NCBI GenBank assembly: GCA_035968315.1
Contig: JAVYIN010000005.1
Coordinates: 682,001 to 746,000, forward strand
DNA length: 64,000 nucleotides
DNA from: Nitrospira sp.
Lineage (GTDB): Bacteria; Nitrospirota; Nitrospiria; Nitrospirales; Nitrospiraceae
Reading direction: 5' to 3'
Shown here: positions 38,751 through 49,000 of the stretch, piece by piece
How the letters are laid out: the number at the start of each line of letters is the position of its first letter
Numbering within the stretch: position 1 is the first letter of the stretch
Program-made: the position numbers and the translations under genes
Notes under the pieces: generated by a model
Seen by the model: the letters and a program-made list of their open reading frames with translations, nothing else
What the model was told of the DNA's origin: nothing
Databases searched by the model: none

Positions 38751-40001
38751 ATGCCGAAAATGAAAGCTCTTGTGTGCCGGGAGTGCGGAAAAGAATATCC
38801 GACGAAGGCGATCCACGTCTGCGAAATGTGCTTCGGTCCCCTCGAAGTCAAGTACAACTACGAGGAGATCAAAAAGGCGATTTCGAGGAAGAAGATCGAG
38901 GACGGCCCCCACAGCATGTGGCGCTATCTCGATCTGCTGCCGGTCGAAGGTACCAATTTCGTGGGGCCCCATGCCGGATTGACGCCGCTGGTTCGCGCCA
39001 AGAATCTCGGCGCTTATCTCGGCCTTGATGAGCTCTACATTAAGAACGATACGGTCAATCACCCGACGCTCTCCTTCAAGGATCGCGTCGTCGCCGTCGC
39101 GCTGACGCGGGCCCGCGAGCTGGGCTTCGAGACCGTCGCCTGCGCCTCGACCGGCAATTTGGCCAATTCAGTGTCTGCGCACGCCGCGGCCGCGAACCTC
39201 CATTGCTACGTCTTCATCCCTGGAGATTTGGAAGCCGCAAAAGTGTTGGGCAACCTCATCTACAAGCCCCATGTGGTGGAAGTCGAGGGCAACTACGACG
39301 ATGTGAACCGGCTCTGCAGCGAAATCGCCGGTGAACATGGCTGGGCCTTCGTGAACATCAACATCCGCCCCTACTACGCCGAAGGCTCCAAGACCCTCGC
39401 GTATGAAACCGTGGAACAGCTGGGCTGGAAAGCACCCGATCAAGTCGTCATTCCCATGGCCTCGGGCTCGCTCCTGACCAAGATTTGGAAGGGCCTGCAC
39501 GAAATGAAATACGTGGGGCTCATCGATGAGGTGCATACGAAGCTCAACGGCGCCCAGGCGGAAGGCTGCTCGCCGATCTCCACCGCCTTTAAGGCAGGAC
39601 GCGACTTCTTCAAGCCCGTGAAGCCGAAGACCATCGCCAAGTCGCTGGCCATCGGCAACCCGGCCGACGGCTACTACGCGCTCAAAGCCACGGCGGAGAG
39701 CAAGGGCGCCATGGAGATGGTAACCGATGAAGAAGTGGTGGATGGCATCAAGCTGCTCGCGCAGACCGAAGGCATCTTTGCGGAAACCGCCGGAGGCGTG
39801 ACGATCGGCGTGCTGAAGAAATTGGTCAAGCAGGGCGTGATCAAGAAAAACGAAGTGACGGTGGCCTACATCACGGGCAACGGATTGAAGACCCAGGAAG
39901 CAGTCATTGATGCCGTCGGACGGCCGACCCGCATTCAGCCGAGCCTGGTGGCCTTTGAAAAAACCTTTAAGCTGGGAAAGAACGGTGGTGGTGACGCATG
40001 A
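38751..40001 (+). CDS. thrC: Threonine synthase with N-terminal zinc ribbon
   Basis: The 416-residue PLP enzyme starts with a zinc ribbon ([11 protein letters not shown] ... [12 protein letters not shown]), then [43 protein letters not shown] with the PLP lysine in [22 protein letters not shown] and ETAGGVTIG. It converts O-phosphohomoserine to threonine. Sitting between two sulfur-carrier modules, it could be accompanied by use of the same phosphohomoserine for homocysteine (inference). ATG 38751 or ATG 38760 may start it. Its stop overlaps the carrier gene start as ATGA, so the two are coupled. Confidence 0.92.
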   Translation: MPKMKALVCRECGKEYPTKAIHVCEMCFGPLEVKYNYEEIKKAISRKKIEDGPHSMWRYLDLLPVEGTNFVGPHAGLTPLVRAKNLGAYLGLDELYIKNDTVNHPTLSFKDRVVAVALTRARELGFETVACASTGNLANSVSAHAAAANLHCYVFIPGDLEAAKVLGNLIYKPHVVEVEGNYDDVNRLCSEIAGEHGWAFVNINIRPYYAEGSKTLAYETVEQLGWKAPDQVVIPMASGSLLTKIWKGLHEMKYVGLIDEVHTKLNGAQAEGCSPISTAFKAGRDFFKPVKPKTIAKSLAIGNPADGYYALKATAESKGAMEMVTDEEVVDGIKLLAQTEGIFAETAGGVTIGVLKKLVKQGVIKKNEVTVAYITGNGLKTQEAVIDAVGRPTRIQPSLVAFEKTFKLGKNGGGDA

Positions 40002-40270
40002 TTAAAGTCCGCATTCCGACTCCGCTCAGACCGCTGACCAAGAACCAAGGCGAAGTGGAGATTGCCGCCGGCTCTATCGGCGATATGGTCAATACCTTGG
40101 AAGGCTCGTATCCCGGCATCAAGGCACGCCTCTGCGATGACAGCGGCGAGCTTCGCCGGTTCGTGAACATCTACGTCAACGAGGAAGATATCCGCTTCCT
40201 CAAGGGCAAAGACACCGCCTTGAAAGCCGGCGATGAAGTCTCCATCGTTCCGGCGATTGCGGGAGGCTAA
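39998..40270 (+). CDS. MoaD/CysO-like sulfur carrier protein
   Basis: A 90-residue ubiquitin-fold protein: [89 protein letters not shown]. It ends precisely in the Gly-Gly required for thiocarboxylate formation, and its long loop ([14 protein letters not shown]) is as in CysO of M. tuberculosis. It is the second carrier in this operon and the more CysO-like. It overlaps thrC by 4 bases and precedes the NIL gene by 2 bases, so the three are tightly coupled. Confidence 0.92.
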   Translation: MIKVRIPTPLRPLTKNQGEVEIAAGSIGDMVNTLEGSYPGIKARLCDDSGELRRFVNIYVNEEDIRFLKGKDTALKAGDEVSIVPAIAGG

Positions 40271-40272
40271 CC

Positions 40273-40512
40273 ATGTCACACTTGCGCTTTCATGTCCGCT
40301 TTCCGGAAGACAAGGTCAAGGAACCGATTATTTACCAGATCGGCCGCGAGTACAACATCGTCACCAACGTGCGCCGCGCCGATGTGCGGGAAACCACCGG
40401 CTGGGTCGATGTGGAGCTCTCGGGCGAGACAGCGGAAATCGAGCGGGCGCTCGAAGGCCTTCGCAAAAAAGGCTGCGTCGTCGATCCGATCGAACTGAAT
40501 GTAGTGGAATAA
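40273..40512 (+). CDS. NIL domain protein
   Basis: A 79-residue protein with the NIL ferredoxin-like fold: LRFHVRFPEDKVKEPIIYQIGREYNIVTNVRRADVRETTGWVDVELSGETAEIERALEGLRKKGCVVDPIELNVVE. NIL domains bind small ligands in methionine ABC importers (MetN) and occur with the methanogen homocysteine-forming system. Here it stands alone, with no ABC or ferredoxin domain. Its place inside a sulfur-carrier operon suggests a sensing or delivery role in sulfur amino acid synthesis (inference). Confidence 0.9.
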   Translation: MSHLRFHVRFPEDKVKEPIIYQIGREYNIVTNVRRADVRETTGWVDVELSGETAEIERALEGLRKKGCVVDPIELNVVE

Positions 40513-40518
40513 TACTTC

Positions 40519-40602
40519 GTGAAACGTAAGACGTGAAAGGTTAGGCGCAGGATCGTCGAGAAGACTTTTTACATTTCACATTTTACCTTTTACGTTTAAC
40601 GG
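40519..40602. repeat. Intergenic inverted repeat, copy 2 (before the second E1 gene)
   Basis: CGTGAAACGTAAGACGTGAAAGG (from 40519) reproduces copy 1 with two substitutions, and CCTTTTACGTTTAACGG (40586-40602) is identical to copy 1. AAACGTAA on the left is complementary to TTACGTTT on the right. The middle is longer and diverged, with an additional TTTTTACATTTCACATTTTA stretch. It fills the gap between the NIL and second E1 genes. Confidence 0.65.
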
Positions 40603-40608
40603 AAATCC

Positions 40609-41412
40609 ATGGAACTCACCGATTCACAAATACAGCGCTACAGCCGCCAGATCATCCTGAATGAAGTCGGCGGCAAAGGGCAGAAGAAGCTGGGCAAGGC
40701 GAAGATTCTTTTGATCGGGGCCGGCGGCCTCGGATCGCCCTCTGCGCTTTACCTGGCCGCCGCCGGCATTGGCACGATCGGCCTCGTGGACGGCGACGTC
40801 GTGGACCTGTCGAATCTGCAACGCCAGGTTATGCATTCCACGGCCACTCTGGGACAGCCCAAAGTGGAGTCCGGCCGCAAGACCCTGTCTGCGATCAATC
40901 CGGAGATCACGATCAACACCTATCATCAGTTGGTCGATGCCGACAATATTCTCCCGCTCATTTCCCAGTACGACATCGTGCTGGACGGCTCGGATAACTT
41001 CTCGACCCGTTTTCTGGTGAACGATGCCTGCTTCTTTGCCAAGAAGACACTCATCTCAGCCAGTATGTTCCGGTTCGAGGGCCAGCTCACGACGATCAAG
41101 CCGCATGAAGGCTATCCCTGCTATCGCTGCCTCTATCCAGAACCGCCGCCGGCCGGGCTGGTCCCGAACTGCCAGGAAGCCGGTGTGCTCGGCGTGTTGG
41201 CCGGTACGATGGGAATCCTGCAAGCCTCCGAGGCGATCAAGGAAGTGCTGGGCATCGGCGAGACCATTGCCGACAAGCTCGTGATCTACGATGCGCTCGA
41301 CATGAAGTTCCGCAAAGTTAGCCGCCCTAAGGATCCGGCCTGCCCGCTCTGCGGCCCGAATCCTAAGATTAAAGACCTGAATCTCGACTACACAGTCAGC
41401 TGCACTATCTAA
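40609..41412 (+). CDS. moeB: MoeB/ThiF-type E1 adenylyltransferase (copy 2)
   Basis: A 267-residue carrier-activating enzyme with GAGGLGS (37-43), VVDLSNLQRQ, DGSDNFSTRFLVNDAC, zinc cysteines C171/C174 (PCYRC) and ACPLC near the end, and Cys188 in PNCQEAGV. It has no rhodanese domain. It is a paralogue of the E1 at 37911, so each carrier could have its own E1. It lies 5 bases before the JAMM gene. Either E1 could also serve molybdopterin or thiamin synthesis, as no other E1 is in view. Confidence 0.92.
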   Translation: MELTDSQIQRYSRQIILNEVGGKGQKKLGKAKILLIGAGGLGSPSALYLAAAGIGTIGLVDGDVVDLSNLQRQVMHSTATLGQPKVESGRKTLSAINPEITINTYHQLVDADNILPLISQYDIVLDGSDNFSTRFLVNDACFFAKKTLISASMFRFEGQLTTIKPHEGYPCYRCLYPEPPPAGLVPNCQEAGVLGVLAGTMGILQASEAIKEVLGIGETIADKLVIYDALDMKFRKVSRPKDPACPLCGPNPKIKDLNLDYTVSCTI

Positions 41413-41417
41413 CCATC

Positions 41418-41927
41418 GTGGCTGATCTCGTCATCCCACAAGCGATTCTCGACGACATGGTCGCCCATGCGAAGGCACTCGCCCCCTACGAGTGCTGCGG
41501 CCTCCTCGCAGGGACTGGCGGCACCGTTACCCACCTCTACCGAATCAAGAATATCGTGGCGCTTGAAGGGGCGGAGAAACTCTCCACGTTCGACCCCTCC
41601 AAAGCCGCGCATCTGGAACGGCTCTCGCCGGCCGAACGCGCGGAAATCGCCTTCGTCATGGACATGCAGGATTTCTCCAGCGCCAAAAAAGACATGCGGA
41701 CCAAAGGGCTCGACCTGCAGGTCGTCTACCATTCCCATCCGCACGACCCTGCCCGCCCGTCTGTCACCGACATCAAAATCGCGACCGACTACGAAGAAAT
41801 TTGGCCCAAAATCAATCTCCCCACACCCGCCTACATCATCCTCTCACTCATGCACAGCACGCCCGATATCAAAGCCTACTGGATCAAAGGTGGGGCCGTG
41901 TCACCGGCCAGCATCGACGCGGCCTAG
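41418..41927 (+). CDS. JAMM/MPN+ metalloprotease (Mec-like, M67 family)
   Basis: A 169-residue zinc protease. The JAMM site is complete: Glu25 (YECCGLLAG), His105 and His107 (YHSHPHDP), Ser115 and Asp118 (SVTD), which is E...HxHx7Sx2D. Bacterial members next to sulfur carriers either free cysteine from the CysO-cysteine adduct (Mec+ of M. tuberculosis) or remove extra residues after the Gly-Gly of a carrier (HcyD of Wolinella). Both tasks exist in this operon. It starts at GTG 41418, 5 bases after the E1 stop. Confidence 0.93.
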   Translation: MADLVIPQAILDDMVAHAKALAPYECCGLLAGTGGTVTHLYRIKNIVALEGAEKLSTFDPSKAAHLERLSPAERAEIAFVMDMQDFSSAKKDMRTKGLDLQVVYHSHPHDPARPSVTDIKIATDYEEIWPKINLPTPAYIILSLMHSTPDIKAYWIKGGAVSPASIDAA

Positions 41928-42007
41928 TCGGCAAATTCATATTTCCTTCTGTCCGTGCGAATGCGATAATGCCGCCGTCATCGTCCTATTTAAAAGGAGC
42001 GATCGTT

Positions 42008-42334
42008 ATGGCACTCATACGGACCATTCTTTTTGCTGCCTCCCTCACTCTCCTCCTCGCCGGTCAAAGCCGCGCCGAGGACAAGAGCTTCTACAGTCCG
42101 GTCATCCACATCGACGTTGAAAACCACCGCATCCTGATCTCCAAACTCGGAGGGGTCTTCTACATCGACGTCCCGGAGGTCGCGCGGCCACACATGGAAA
42201 AACTGCCGATCTCAGGATTGGTGGATTTTGTCGTTGAATGGAAGGGCGATGATCAGATGGCCGTGATCAAGACCTGGAAAGTCAAATCCGGGGAATCGAC
42301 CTGCATGTATTTCAACGGAAAAGAGTGCAAGTAG
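42008..42334 (+). CDS. Small secreted hypothetical protein
   Basis: A 108-residue protein with a signal peptide (ALIRTILFAASLTLLLAGQSRA) and a beta-rich mature part (FYSPVIHIDVENHRILISKLGGVFYIDVPEVARPHMEKLPISGLVDFVVEW ... CMYFNGKECK). It has two cysteines near the C-terminus that could form a disulfide. AAGGAG before ATG 42008 is a strong ribosome site. It follows the JAMM gene by 80 bases and probably has its own promoter, so I do not count it in the sulfur operon. No family is recognised. Confidence 0.65.
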   Translation: MALIRTILFAASLTLLLAGQSRAEDKSFYSPVIHIDVENHRILISKLGGVFYIDVPEVARPHMEKLPISGLVDFVVEWKGDDQMAVIKTWKVKSGESTCMYFNGKECK

Positions 42335-42358
42335 CCAAAGACTGATAGATCGGCGCCC

Positions 42359-42568
42359 CTATTCTGAACTCCCCAGCATGTCGTCGATCAGCGGGCGATT
42401 AATGTCGGTGCAGCCGAGGCAGATCGTATCGAAGAGCGCTTCGTGGTCTGCGACAAAGTTCCTCGCGTCCGGCAGCTTCTCCGCGTATACCTGGTCATAG
42501 CACGTTTCACACAACATCATGAGTCCCCGCGAGACGGAGACGGTTTTCCGGCCTGTACTCCCAGCCAT
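42359..42568 (-). CDS. Small zinc-binding hypothetical protein
   Basis: A 69-residue protein with two CxxC pairs, LCETCYDQV and ICLGCTDINRP, about 32 residues apart, likely to bind one zinc ion. There is no signal peptide. It starts 2 bases after the stop of the small gene at 42571, so they form an operon. Function unknown; a rubredoxin-like or ribbon fold is possible. Confidence 0.6.
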   Translation of the reverse strand: MAGSTGRKTVSVSRGLMMLCETCYDQVYAEKLPDARNFVADHEALFDTICLGCTDINRPLIDDMLGSSE

Positions 42569-42570
42569 CT

Positions 42571-42765
42571 CTACACCGATCCCTTCTGTCGTGCGATCCA
42601 AAAATCTTCAGGCTCCAGATCGATTCCACACGCTGCGCACTCATAGATGGACTGCCCTTCCGGCAACTGGATTTCAGTCCGAATGATGCGTCCACGGCAC
42701 ACGTGATAGAACCGCCCTCTCGCATCCTCGTCATCCAACGGATCGCTTTCGTATATCAACACCAT
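42571..42765 (-). CDS. Small cysteine-containing hypothetical protein
   Basis: A 64-residue protein (VLIYESDPLDDEDARGRFYHVCRGRIIRTEIQLPEGQSIYECAACGIDLEPEDFWI) with cysteines in HVCRG and YECAACG that could ligate zinc. The pattern resembles a half ribbon. It is followed at 2 bases by another small Cys-rich protein gene. No family is recognised. Confidence 0.6.
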   Translation of the reverse strand: MVLIYESDPLDDEDARGRFYHVCRGRIIRTEIQLPEGQSIYECAACGIDLEPEDFWIARQKGSV

Positions 42766-42856
42766 CGCTAGTCTCCCATCAAATGGCCTTCAGTATACTG
42801 GCTGGCCTGATCTATCCACAACGGCCAGACACGTCACTCCACGTTTCACAGTCTCG

Positions 42857-44581
42857 TTACACCTGAAACTGGGCCTCGTACAACCCGGCATAGACCCCGC
42901 CTCGCGCGAGCAACACATCATGCGTCCCGTCTTCGACCACTCGCCCATGATCCACGACCACGATGCGGTCCACATCCTGAATCGTCGAGAGCCGGTGCGC
43001 AATGATGATCGTGGTCCGCCCCTTCGTCAGCTCGTTGAGGGCTTCCCGGATCTTCACCTCTGTTTCGGTGTCAATATTGGAGGTCGCCTCATCGAACAGG
43101 ACGATGGGCGGATCTTTCAGGAGGACCCGGGCGATCGACACGCGCTGCCGCTGTCCCACGGACAACTTCACGCCCCGTTCCCCGATCCAGGTATCGTAGC
43201 CCTCGGGAAGGGCCATGATGAACTCATGGGCGCGCGCCGCCTTGGCAGCGGCTTCCACCGCCTCCTGTCCCGCGGACAGATTCCCGTACAAGATATTCTC
43301 ACGGACCGTGCCGTTGAACAGGAACGGTTCCTGCTGCACCAGCCCGATCTGGCTGCGTAGAAAGCTCAAGGGCAGCTCGCGAATATCATAACCATCGATC
43401 GTGACCGATCCCTCCGTCACATCGTAGAACCGGGGAATCAGCTTGAGCGTCGTGCTCTTTCCCGCTCCGCTGGGCCCGACCAGTGCGACCCGCTCCCCGG
43501 CCCGCACGGCAATGGTGACGTCGCTCAGAATCGGCACATCCGCCCGATAATGGAACCGTACATGGTGAAAGGCCACCTCGCCCTTCAGCCGTTTCAGCGG
43601 CGCGACCGCCCCTGGCCGGTCATGCACGTCCGGCACGGCATCGAGGATATCGAAGACCCGTTCGCTGGCGGCCAGCGCATGTTGCAGCATGTGATTGACC
43701 GAATGAATCTGATTGATCGGCACATAAAAGAGGGCGAGATACGACACGAACATCACCAGTTCGCCAACCGAGAGCTGCTGTTGCAGCACCTCCTCGACCC
43801 CGAACCAGAGCACCAAGACCCCGCCAAGGCTGCCGAGCAGCGTCATCCCCGGCGAATAGAACGACCAGAGGTACATGGCCTTCAAGGTATCCTGCCTGCA
43901 GCGATCACTCTTGCGGCCGAACCGCTCCTGTTCGTAGGGCTGCCGGTTGAACCCCATCGTCTCACGGATGCCAGCCAGCGCATCTTGCAGCAAGGCGTTG
44001 AGTTCGGCCGACCCTTTGCGAATCTCCTTGTAATAGCCATGCACCCGCTTGGTGAACCCCATCGCGCCCAGGATCAGCAGAGGAATCGGCACCAGCGCCA
44101 GCAGCGCCAGCTTCCAGTTGAGCCAGAAGAGCACCCCCATGATGCCGGCCAATGTCAGCCCCGCGGTAATGACGCCTTCCAGGCCATCGACGAAGATGCG
44201 CTGCATGTGCTCGGTGTCATTCAAAACCCGCGACATGATTTCGCCCGTCGGCCGGTTCTCAAAAAAACTGATGGAGAGCCGCTGCAGTGCGCCAAACACT
44301 TGGATATGGAGATCATGCACCACCTGCTGTTCCAGCGTGTTGTTCAGACGGATGCGCAGGGAGCTGGAGAGATTTCTCAGAAGATAGGCGGCGACCAGCC
44401 CGGCAAAGACCCAGCCGAGCAAGTCCACGCGCTGCGCGTGAATCACGTCATCGATCAGGATTTTCACCAGCCAGGCCGGAACCAGTTCAAAGGCCGTCGT
44501 CAGGCCGGCAAAGAGAAACGTCCCGATCACCATCAGGCGATAGGGCCGGAGATACTGGAGCACACGGAGCAGGGTGTTCAC
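42857..44581 (-). CDS. ABC exporter, MsbA type (permease fused to ATPase)
   Basis: The 574-residue half-transporter has six membrane helices in residues about 15-300 and an ATPase domain after about 335. Walker A is GPSGAGKSTT, Q-loop LVQQEPFLF, signature VKLSVGQRQRVSIAR (LSVGQ, not the canonical LSGGQ), Walker B IVLFDEATSNID and H-loop IIAHRLS. Lipid A-core flippase MsbA and multidrug exporters share this build; there is no gene for lipid A synthesis nearby, so the substrate is open. It follows def by 23 bases on the same strand and may be co-transcribed. Confidence 0.93.
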   Translation of the reverse strand: MNTLLRVLQYLRPYRLMVIGTFLFAGLTTAFELVPAWLVKILIDDVIHAQRVDLLGWVFAGLVAAYLLRNLSSSLRIRLNNTLEQQVVHDLHIQVFGALQRLSISFFENRPTGEIMSRVLNDTEHMQRIFVDGLEGVITAGLTLAGIMGVLFWLNWKLALLALVPIPLLILGAMGFTKRVHGYYKEIRKGSAELNALLQDALAGIRETMGFNRQPYEQERFGRKSDRCRQDTLKAMYLWSFYSPGMTLLGSLGGVLVLWFGVEEVLQQQLSVGELVMFVSYLALFYVPINQIHSVNHMLQHALAASERVFDILDAVPDVHDRPGAVAPLKRLKGEVAFHHVRFHYRADVPILSDVTIAVRAGERVALVGPSGAGKSTTLKLIPRFYDVTEGSVTIDGYDIRELPLSFLRSQIGLVQQEPFLFNGTVRENILYGNLSAGQEAVEAAAKAARAHEFIMALPEGYDTWIGERGVKLSVGQRQRVSIARVLLKDPPIVLFDEATSNIDTETEVKIREALNELTKGRTTIIIAHRLSTIQDVDRIVVVDHGRVVEDGTHDVLLARGGVYAGLYEAQFQV

Positions 44582-44604
44582 AGGGTAGGATCAATCCCGT
44601 TGCG

Positions 44605-45135
44605 TCAGATGACGGCAGCCGGATCTTTCTTCCAATAATGATCGAACTCGGCAAGCTGGGTGAGCGTCGAGAGATCCGACATCCGGTCGAGGAAGACCTT
44701 TCCGATGAGATGGTCCATTTCATGCTGAATGCAGACGGCATAGAGGCCGGTCGCTTCAAAATCCAAGGGCTTGCCCTTGCGATCCAAGGCCTTGACCCGT
44801 ACCAGCGAAGGCCTCGTCACTTTGCCGCGCAAGCCATCCACGCTCAGGCACCCTTCCCAATTCTCGACCTGTTGCGGCCCGTAAAACACGATGGAGGGGT
44901 TGATCAACACCGTCTCGGGAAACCCGTCCTCCCCTTCACAACCCATCACCACCAGCTGGACGGAACGGGATACTTGAGGCGCCGCCAGCCCGATCCCCGG
45001 TTCGTCATACATGGTTTCGAACATATCGTCGATCAACCGCTGTATCGCCGAGGACAGAATTTCCTTCTGGCTCAACGATGCCGCCTGTTGGCGGAGAACC
45101 GGATTCCCGAGTTTTGCAATATTCAAAATCGCCAT
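44605..45135 (-). CDS. def: Peptide deformylase
   Basis: The 176-residue metalloenzyme removes the formyl group from N-terminal methionine of new proteins. All three motifs are intact: GIGLAAPQ (47-54), EGCLS (94-98, metal ligand Cys96) and QHEMDH (137-142, metal ligands His138 and His142). Length is normal. No fmt gene lies beside it, which is unusual but not rare. A consensus-like promoter stands just upstream. Confidence 0.97.
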   Translation of the reverse strand: MAILNIAKLGNPVLRQQAASLSQKEILSSAIQRLIDDMFETMYDEPGIGLAAPQVSRSVQLVVMGCEGEDGFPETVLINPSIVFYGPQQVENWEGCLSVDGLRGKVTRPSLVRVKALDRKGKPLDFEATGLYAVCIQHEMDHLIGKVFLDRMSDLSTLTQLAEFDHYWKKDPAAVI

Positions 45136-45152
45136 CGATTACGGATCCACTG

Positions 45153-45182
45153 GTTAGACAGACAAATCACCAACCGTGTCAA
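45153..45182 (-). promoter_or_regulatory. Sigma-70 type promoter of def
   Basis: On the minus strand a perfect TTGACA (45182-45177) and TCTAAC (45158-45153) are 18 bases apart, about 20 bases before the def start codon. Confidence 0.6.
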
Positions 45183-45235
45183 AAGCTACCACACCGCTCT
45201 TTTTACGCGCAACCTGGTCTCTCGACGCGCGCTCC

Positions 45236-46027
45236 CTATGAGCGCTGTCCTGAACGGCGGGGCTCAGGAATTTCAAAGATCTCCTTGTTCGCCTCCCACC
45301 ACTCCACCCACTCCGACACCCAGGCCTGCCGGTCCTGTTTCGTCGAGGTATCCCAATCATGGAACTCGGTTTCATGCCGGGTGAGAATCCACAAGGAATG
45401 CAAGGCCGACATCGCCACAAACCGCTCCTCATCGATGATCATGGGGATGAGCGTCGGAATCACCGCCTTCTCCCGAACATAGCGGGCCTCAAACGCCGCC
45501 GCTTTGCGCACCGACGGATTGAGATCCTTCGCCATGACGGCAATCGCGTCCGGCGTCTTGGCCGCATCCAGCCGGATGGCGACGCGCAGCGCATGCTCAC
45601 GGACGCGGGGAATCTCATTCGGCTCTTTGGCCGTCGCCAGCAAAGCCGGCACCCCCGACACCCCCTTCATCATCGAAAGGGTTTCAATCGCGTTGTAGCG
45701 AATTCTTGGGCTCGGCATCGTCAGCGCCTTGATCAACACCGGAACCGACGGCTCGCCGAGATGCACGAATTCACCCATGGCCCAAAACTCCTGCTTGCCC
45801 TCCAATAACGGCAACAGGGCTTCGGCTCGTGTGATCTCTTCGGGATTGAGCGGATTCGTATTGGGCGGCACCGAGACATCTGGAAAATCCTGGCTCTTGG
45901 GTGGAGCCTCATACGGAATTTGCGCCAAAATGACGGGAGGGGTGTGACTCACCTCTCCCCACGCCGCGCCGCCGCCGCACACAGCCACCGCACTCAGAAT
46001 CGCACTGACGATGTAAGACCGTTTCAC
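45236..46027 (-). CDS. Secreted HEAT-repeat protein
   Basis: The 263-residue protein has a signal peptide (YIVSAILSAVAVCGGGAAWG) and several HEAT-like helical repeats from residue about 65: VPVLIKALTMPSPRIRYNAIETLSMM, VPALLATAKEPNEIPRVREHALRVAIRL, AIAVMAKDLNPSVRKAAAFEARYV and VIPTLIPMIIDEERFVAMSALHSLW. The repeats form a protein-binding solenoid in the periplasm. It lies 15 bases downstream of the czcA stop on the same strand, so it may be the last gene of the metal-efflux operon. Function unknown. Confidence 0.8.
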   Translation of the reverse strand: MKRSYIVSAILSAVAVCGGGAAWGEVSHTPPVILAQIPYEAPPKSQDFPDVSVPPNTNPLNPEEITRAEALLPLLEGKQEFWAMGEFVHLGEPSVPVLIKALTMPSPRIRYNAIETLSMMKGVSGVPALLATAKEPNEIPRVREHALRVAIRLDAAKTPDAIAVMAKDLNPSVRKAAAFEARYVREKAVIPTLIPMIIDEERFVAMSALHSLWILTRHETEFHDWDTSTKQDRQAWVSEWVEWWEANKEIFEIPEPRRSGQRS

Positions 46028-46042
46028 TGGTTCTCTCTCCTT

Positions 46043-49000
46043 TCAGACTGCCTCATCGGCGCTGTCTTCCGTTATTTCTTCCTCGTTCCGATGCACCACT
46101 TCATACAACACCGGCAGGACGACCAAAATCAAGAAGGCGGCCGTTAACATCCCGCCCACCACCACACGCGCCAGCGGCTTTTGCGCTTGTGACCCGATGC
46201 CGGTCGCCAGCGCGGCAGGCAACAGGCCGATCGCCGCCCCCAGCGTCGCCATCAGAATCGGGCGCATTTGCATATCCGCGCCTTTGCGCACAGCCTCACG
46301 CAGCGTTTCCCCAGTCCGGCGAAACTCCTCAATGCGCGAAATGAGCAGCACCCCGCCGAGTATCGCCACCCCCAACGTCGAAATGACACCCACCGCCGCC
46401 GAAATGCTGAAGTTGGTGTTGGTCAGCACCAGCGCCAGCACGCCGCCGACCAATGCAAAGGGAACCGTCGCCAGCACCAGCAGCGCATTCTTCAAGGAAT
46501 CGAACGTCGTATAGAGCAGGAAGAGAATGATCAGCATGCTGATCGGCACGATCTTGGCCAGCCGCTTTTGCTCATCTTTCAACTGATCGTACTGCCCGGC
46601 CCATTCCATTCGATAGCGTTCCGGCAGCGTCACCGCCTTGGCCATTCGCGCCTGCGCCTCTTCCACCGTGCTCTGCAGATCGCGGTCCCGCACGCTGAAC
46701 TTGATGGGGATATACCGCTCATTGTTTTCCCGATAAATAATGAACGCCCCGGTCTGAGTCGTAATGTTGGCCAGCTGCTTGAGCGGAATCCGGGCGCCGT
46801 CCGGCGTGCTCACCAGAATATTGCCGATGGACTCCACATCCTGGCGGAACTCCGGCAGGAAGCGCACGACGAGATCGAACAACCGTTCCCCCTCATAGAC
46901 CTGTGTGACGGCCTGGCCGCCCACCGCCGCTTGGACCACGGCGTTGACATCGGCGACTTGCAGTCCGTACCGGGCGCTCGCCTCGCGATCCACTTGAATC
47001 AGCAAGTTGGGCTGGCCGACAAGCCGGAAAATTCCAAGGTCCTTGACCCCGCGAATCTGTTTCATCACCTGTTCGACTTCGACCGCCTTTTCCTCCATCG
47101 TCTTGAGATCGGTGCCGAACAGCTTGATCGAATTTTCGCCTTTGACTCCGGACATCGCTTCTTCCACGTTATCCTGAATGACCTGTGAGAAGTTGAAGAT
47201 CACGCCGGGAATATCTTTCAGCTTCCCCTCGATTTCCTCGATCAAGGCCTCCTTGCTCAACCCCTTCCGCCACTCCTGCTGCGGCTTCAAATTGGCCAGG
47301 AACTCGGCGTTGAAAAAACTGGTCGGATCCGTCCCGTCATCCGGACGGCCGAGCTGGGACACGATCGTCGTGATCTCCGGCGACTCTTTGAACAGGCGCC
47401 GGATCTCCCCCGTCAAGCGGGCGGCCTGATCGAATGAAATATCCACCGGCATCGTGGCGCGCACCCACAAATTTCCCTCTTCCAACGCCGGCATGAATTC
47501 TCCACCGAGGAACTGCAGCGCGACCATCGCCGAGAGCAGAGCCCCTCCGGCAAACCCAAGCACGACCATGCGATGGTCCAGCGCCCATTCGAGCGTCCGC
47601 ATATACACACGGCGCACACCCCGCACCACGACCGTATCGGCCTCACTGATCTTGCCCCTCAGCAAAAATGAGCACAGCACCGGCGCGAGCGTAAAGGCCA
47701 TCAACAGCGCGCCAAGCAACGCAAATCCATAGGTGATCGACATGGGCGCAAAGATTTTCCCCGGGACACCGGTCATGGTGAAGAGTGGAATGAAGGCCAC
47801 CACGATGATCGCGGTCGAGAAGAAGATCGGCCTCCCCACCTGCCGCGCCGCGCGGATAATCTGCTGGTGCGTCGTCAAGCCCTGCACCTTGCCATGCGCC
47901 AGGTGGAAGAAGATGCTCTCCACCATAATCAACGTGGCATCGACGATAATCCCAAAGTCGATGGCGCCAAGCGAGATCAGATTGGCCGACTGTCCAATCA
48001 GAATCATCGCTGTAAACGTGAAGAGGAGCGAGAGCGGAATGGTCAGCGCCACGATCACGGCGGCGCGGAAATGCCCCAGAAATACGACGAGAATGACGAA
48101 TACCAGCACCATGCCGCTGATCAAAATATCCGTGACCGTTTCCACGGTGGTATGGATCAGCTTCGTGCGATCGTAGAAGGTCTTGACCTTCACCCCCTCC
48201 GGCAGTTTCCAGGCATTCAACTCCTCGACTTTGGCGCGCACTTTATCCAGCACCGGCAGCGCCTTATAGCCGCGTTGCAGCAGCACCACGCCTTCGACCA
48301 CATCGTCCCGGTCGTCAATCCCGACCTTGCCCAGCCGCACCTGATGGCCGACCGCCACCCGGCCCAAGGTATTGATATAGATCGGCGTCCCGTCTTTTTC
48401 CGCCACGACCACGTTTTCGATATCTTCCAGCCGATTGATGAGGCCGAGCCCGCGGATGTTGTAATTCTGCGCCCCGATCGTGAGATAGTTGCCGCCCACG
48501 TTGGCATTGCTGTTCGTCAGGGCCGTCATGACTTGCGAGAGACTCACGCCGTAACTGATCAGCTTCCCCGGATCGATATCGACATGGTATTCCTTCGTCG
48601 TCCCGCCGAAGGCCGTAACATCGATCACCCCGGGAACCCGCTTGAATTCCCGCCGCACCTGCCAATCCTGAATCGTCTTGAGCGTCGTGAGGTCGGATCC
48701 TTCGCCCGTCAGCTCATAGCGAAAGATTTCCGCGATGGCCCACCAGGGAGACAACACCGGTTCCGCCCCCGGCGGGAGCCGGACTGTCCCGATCCGGTTG
48801 AGCACTTCCTGGCGATCACGGAACATCTCCGTGTCGAAGTCGAAATAGACTTTGATGTCGCTCAGACCGAAGATCGACAGGGACCGGATATCCGTCAGCC
48901 CCGGCATGCCGTTCAGCGCCACTTCGAGGGGGATCGTGATCTGGCGTTCGACCTCCTCCGCCGACCAGCCGGGATGCTGCGTGATCAGCTCCACCATGGG

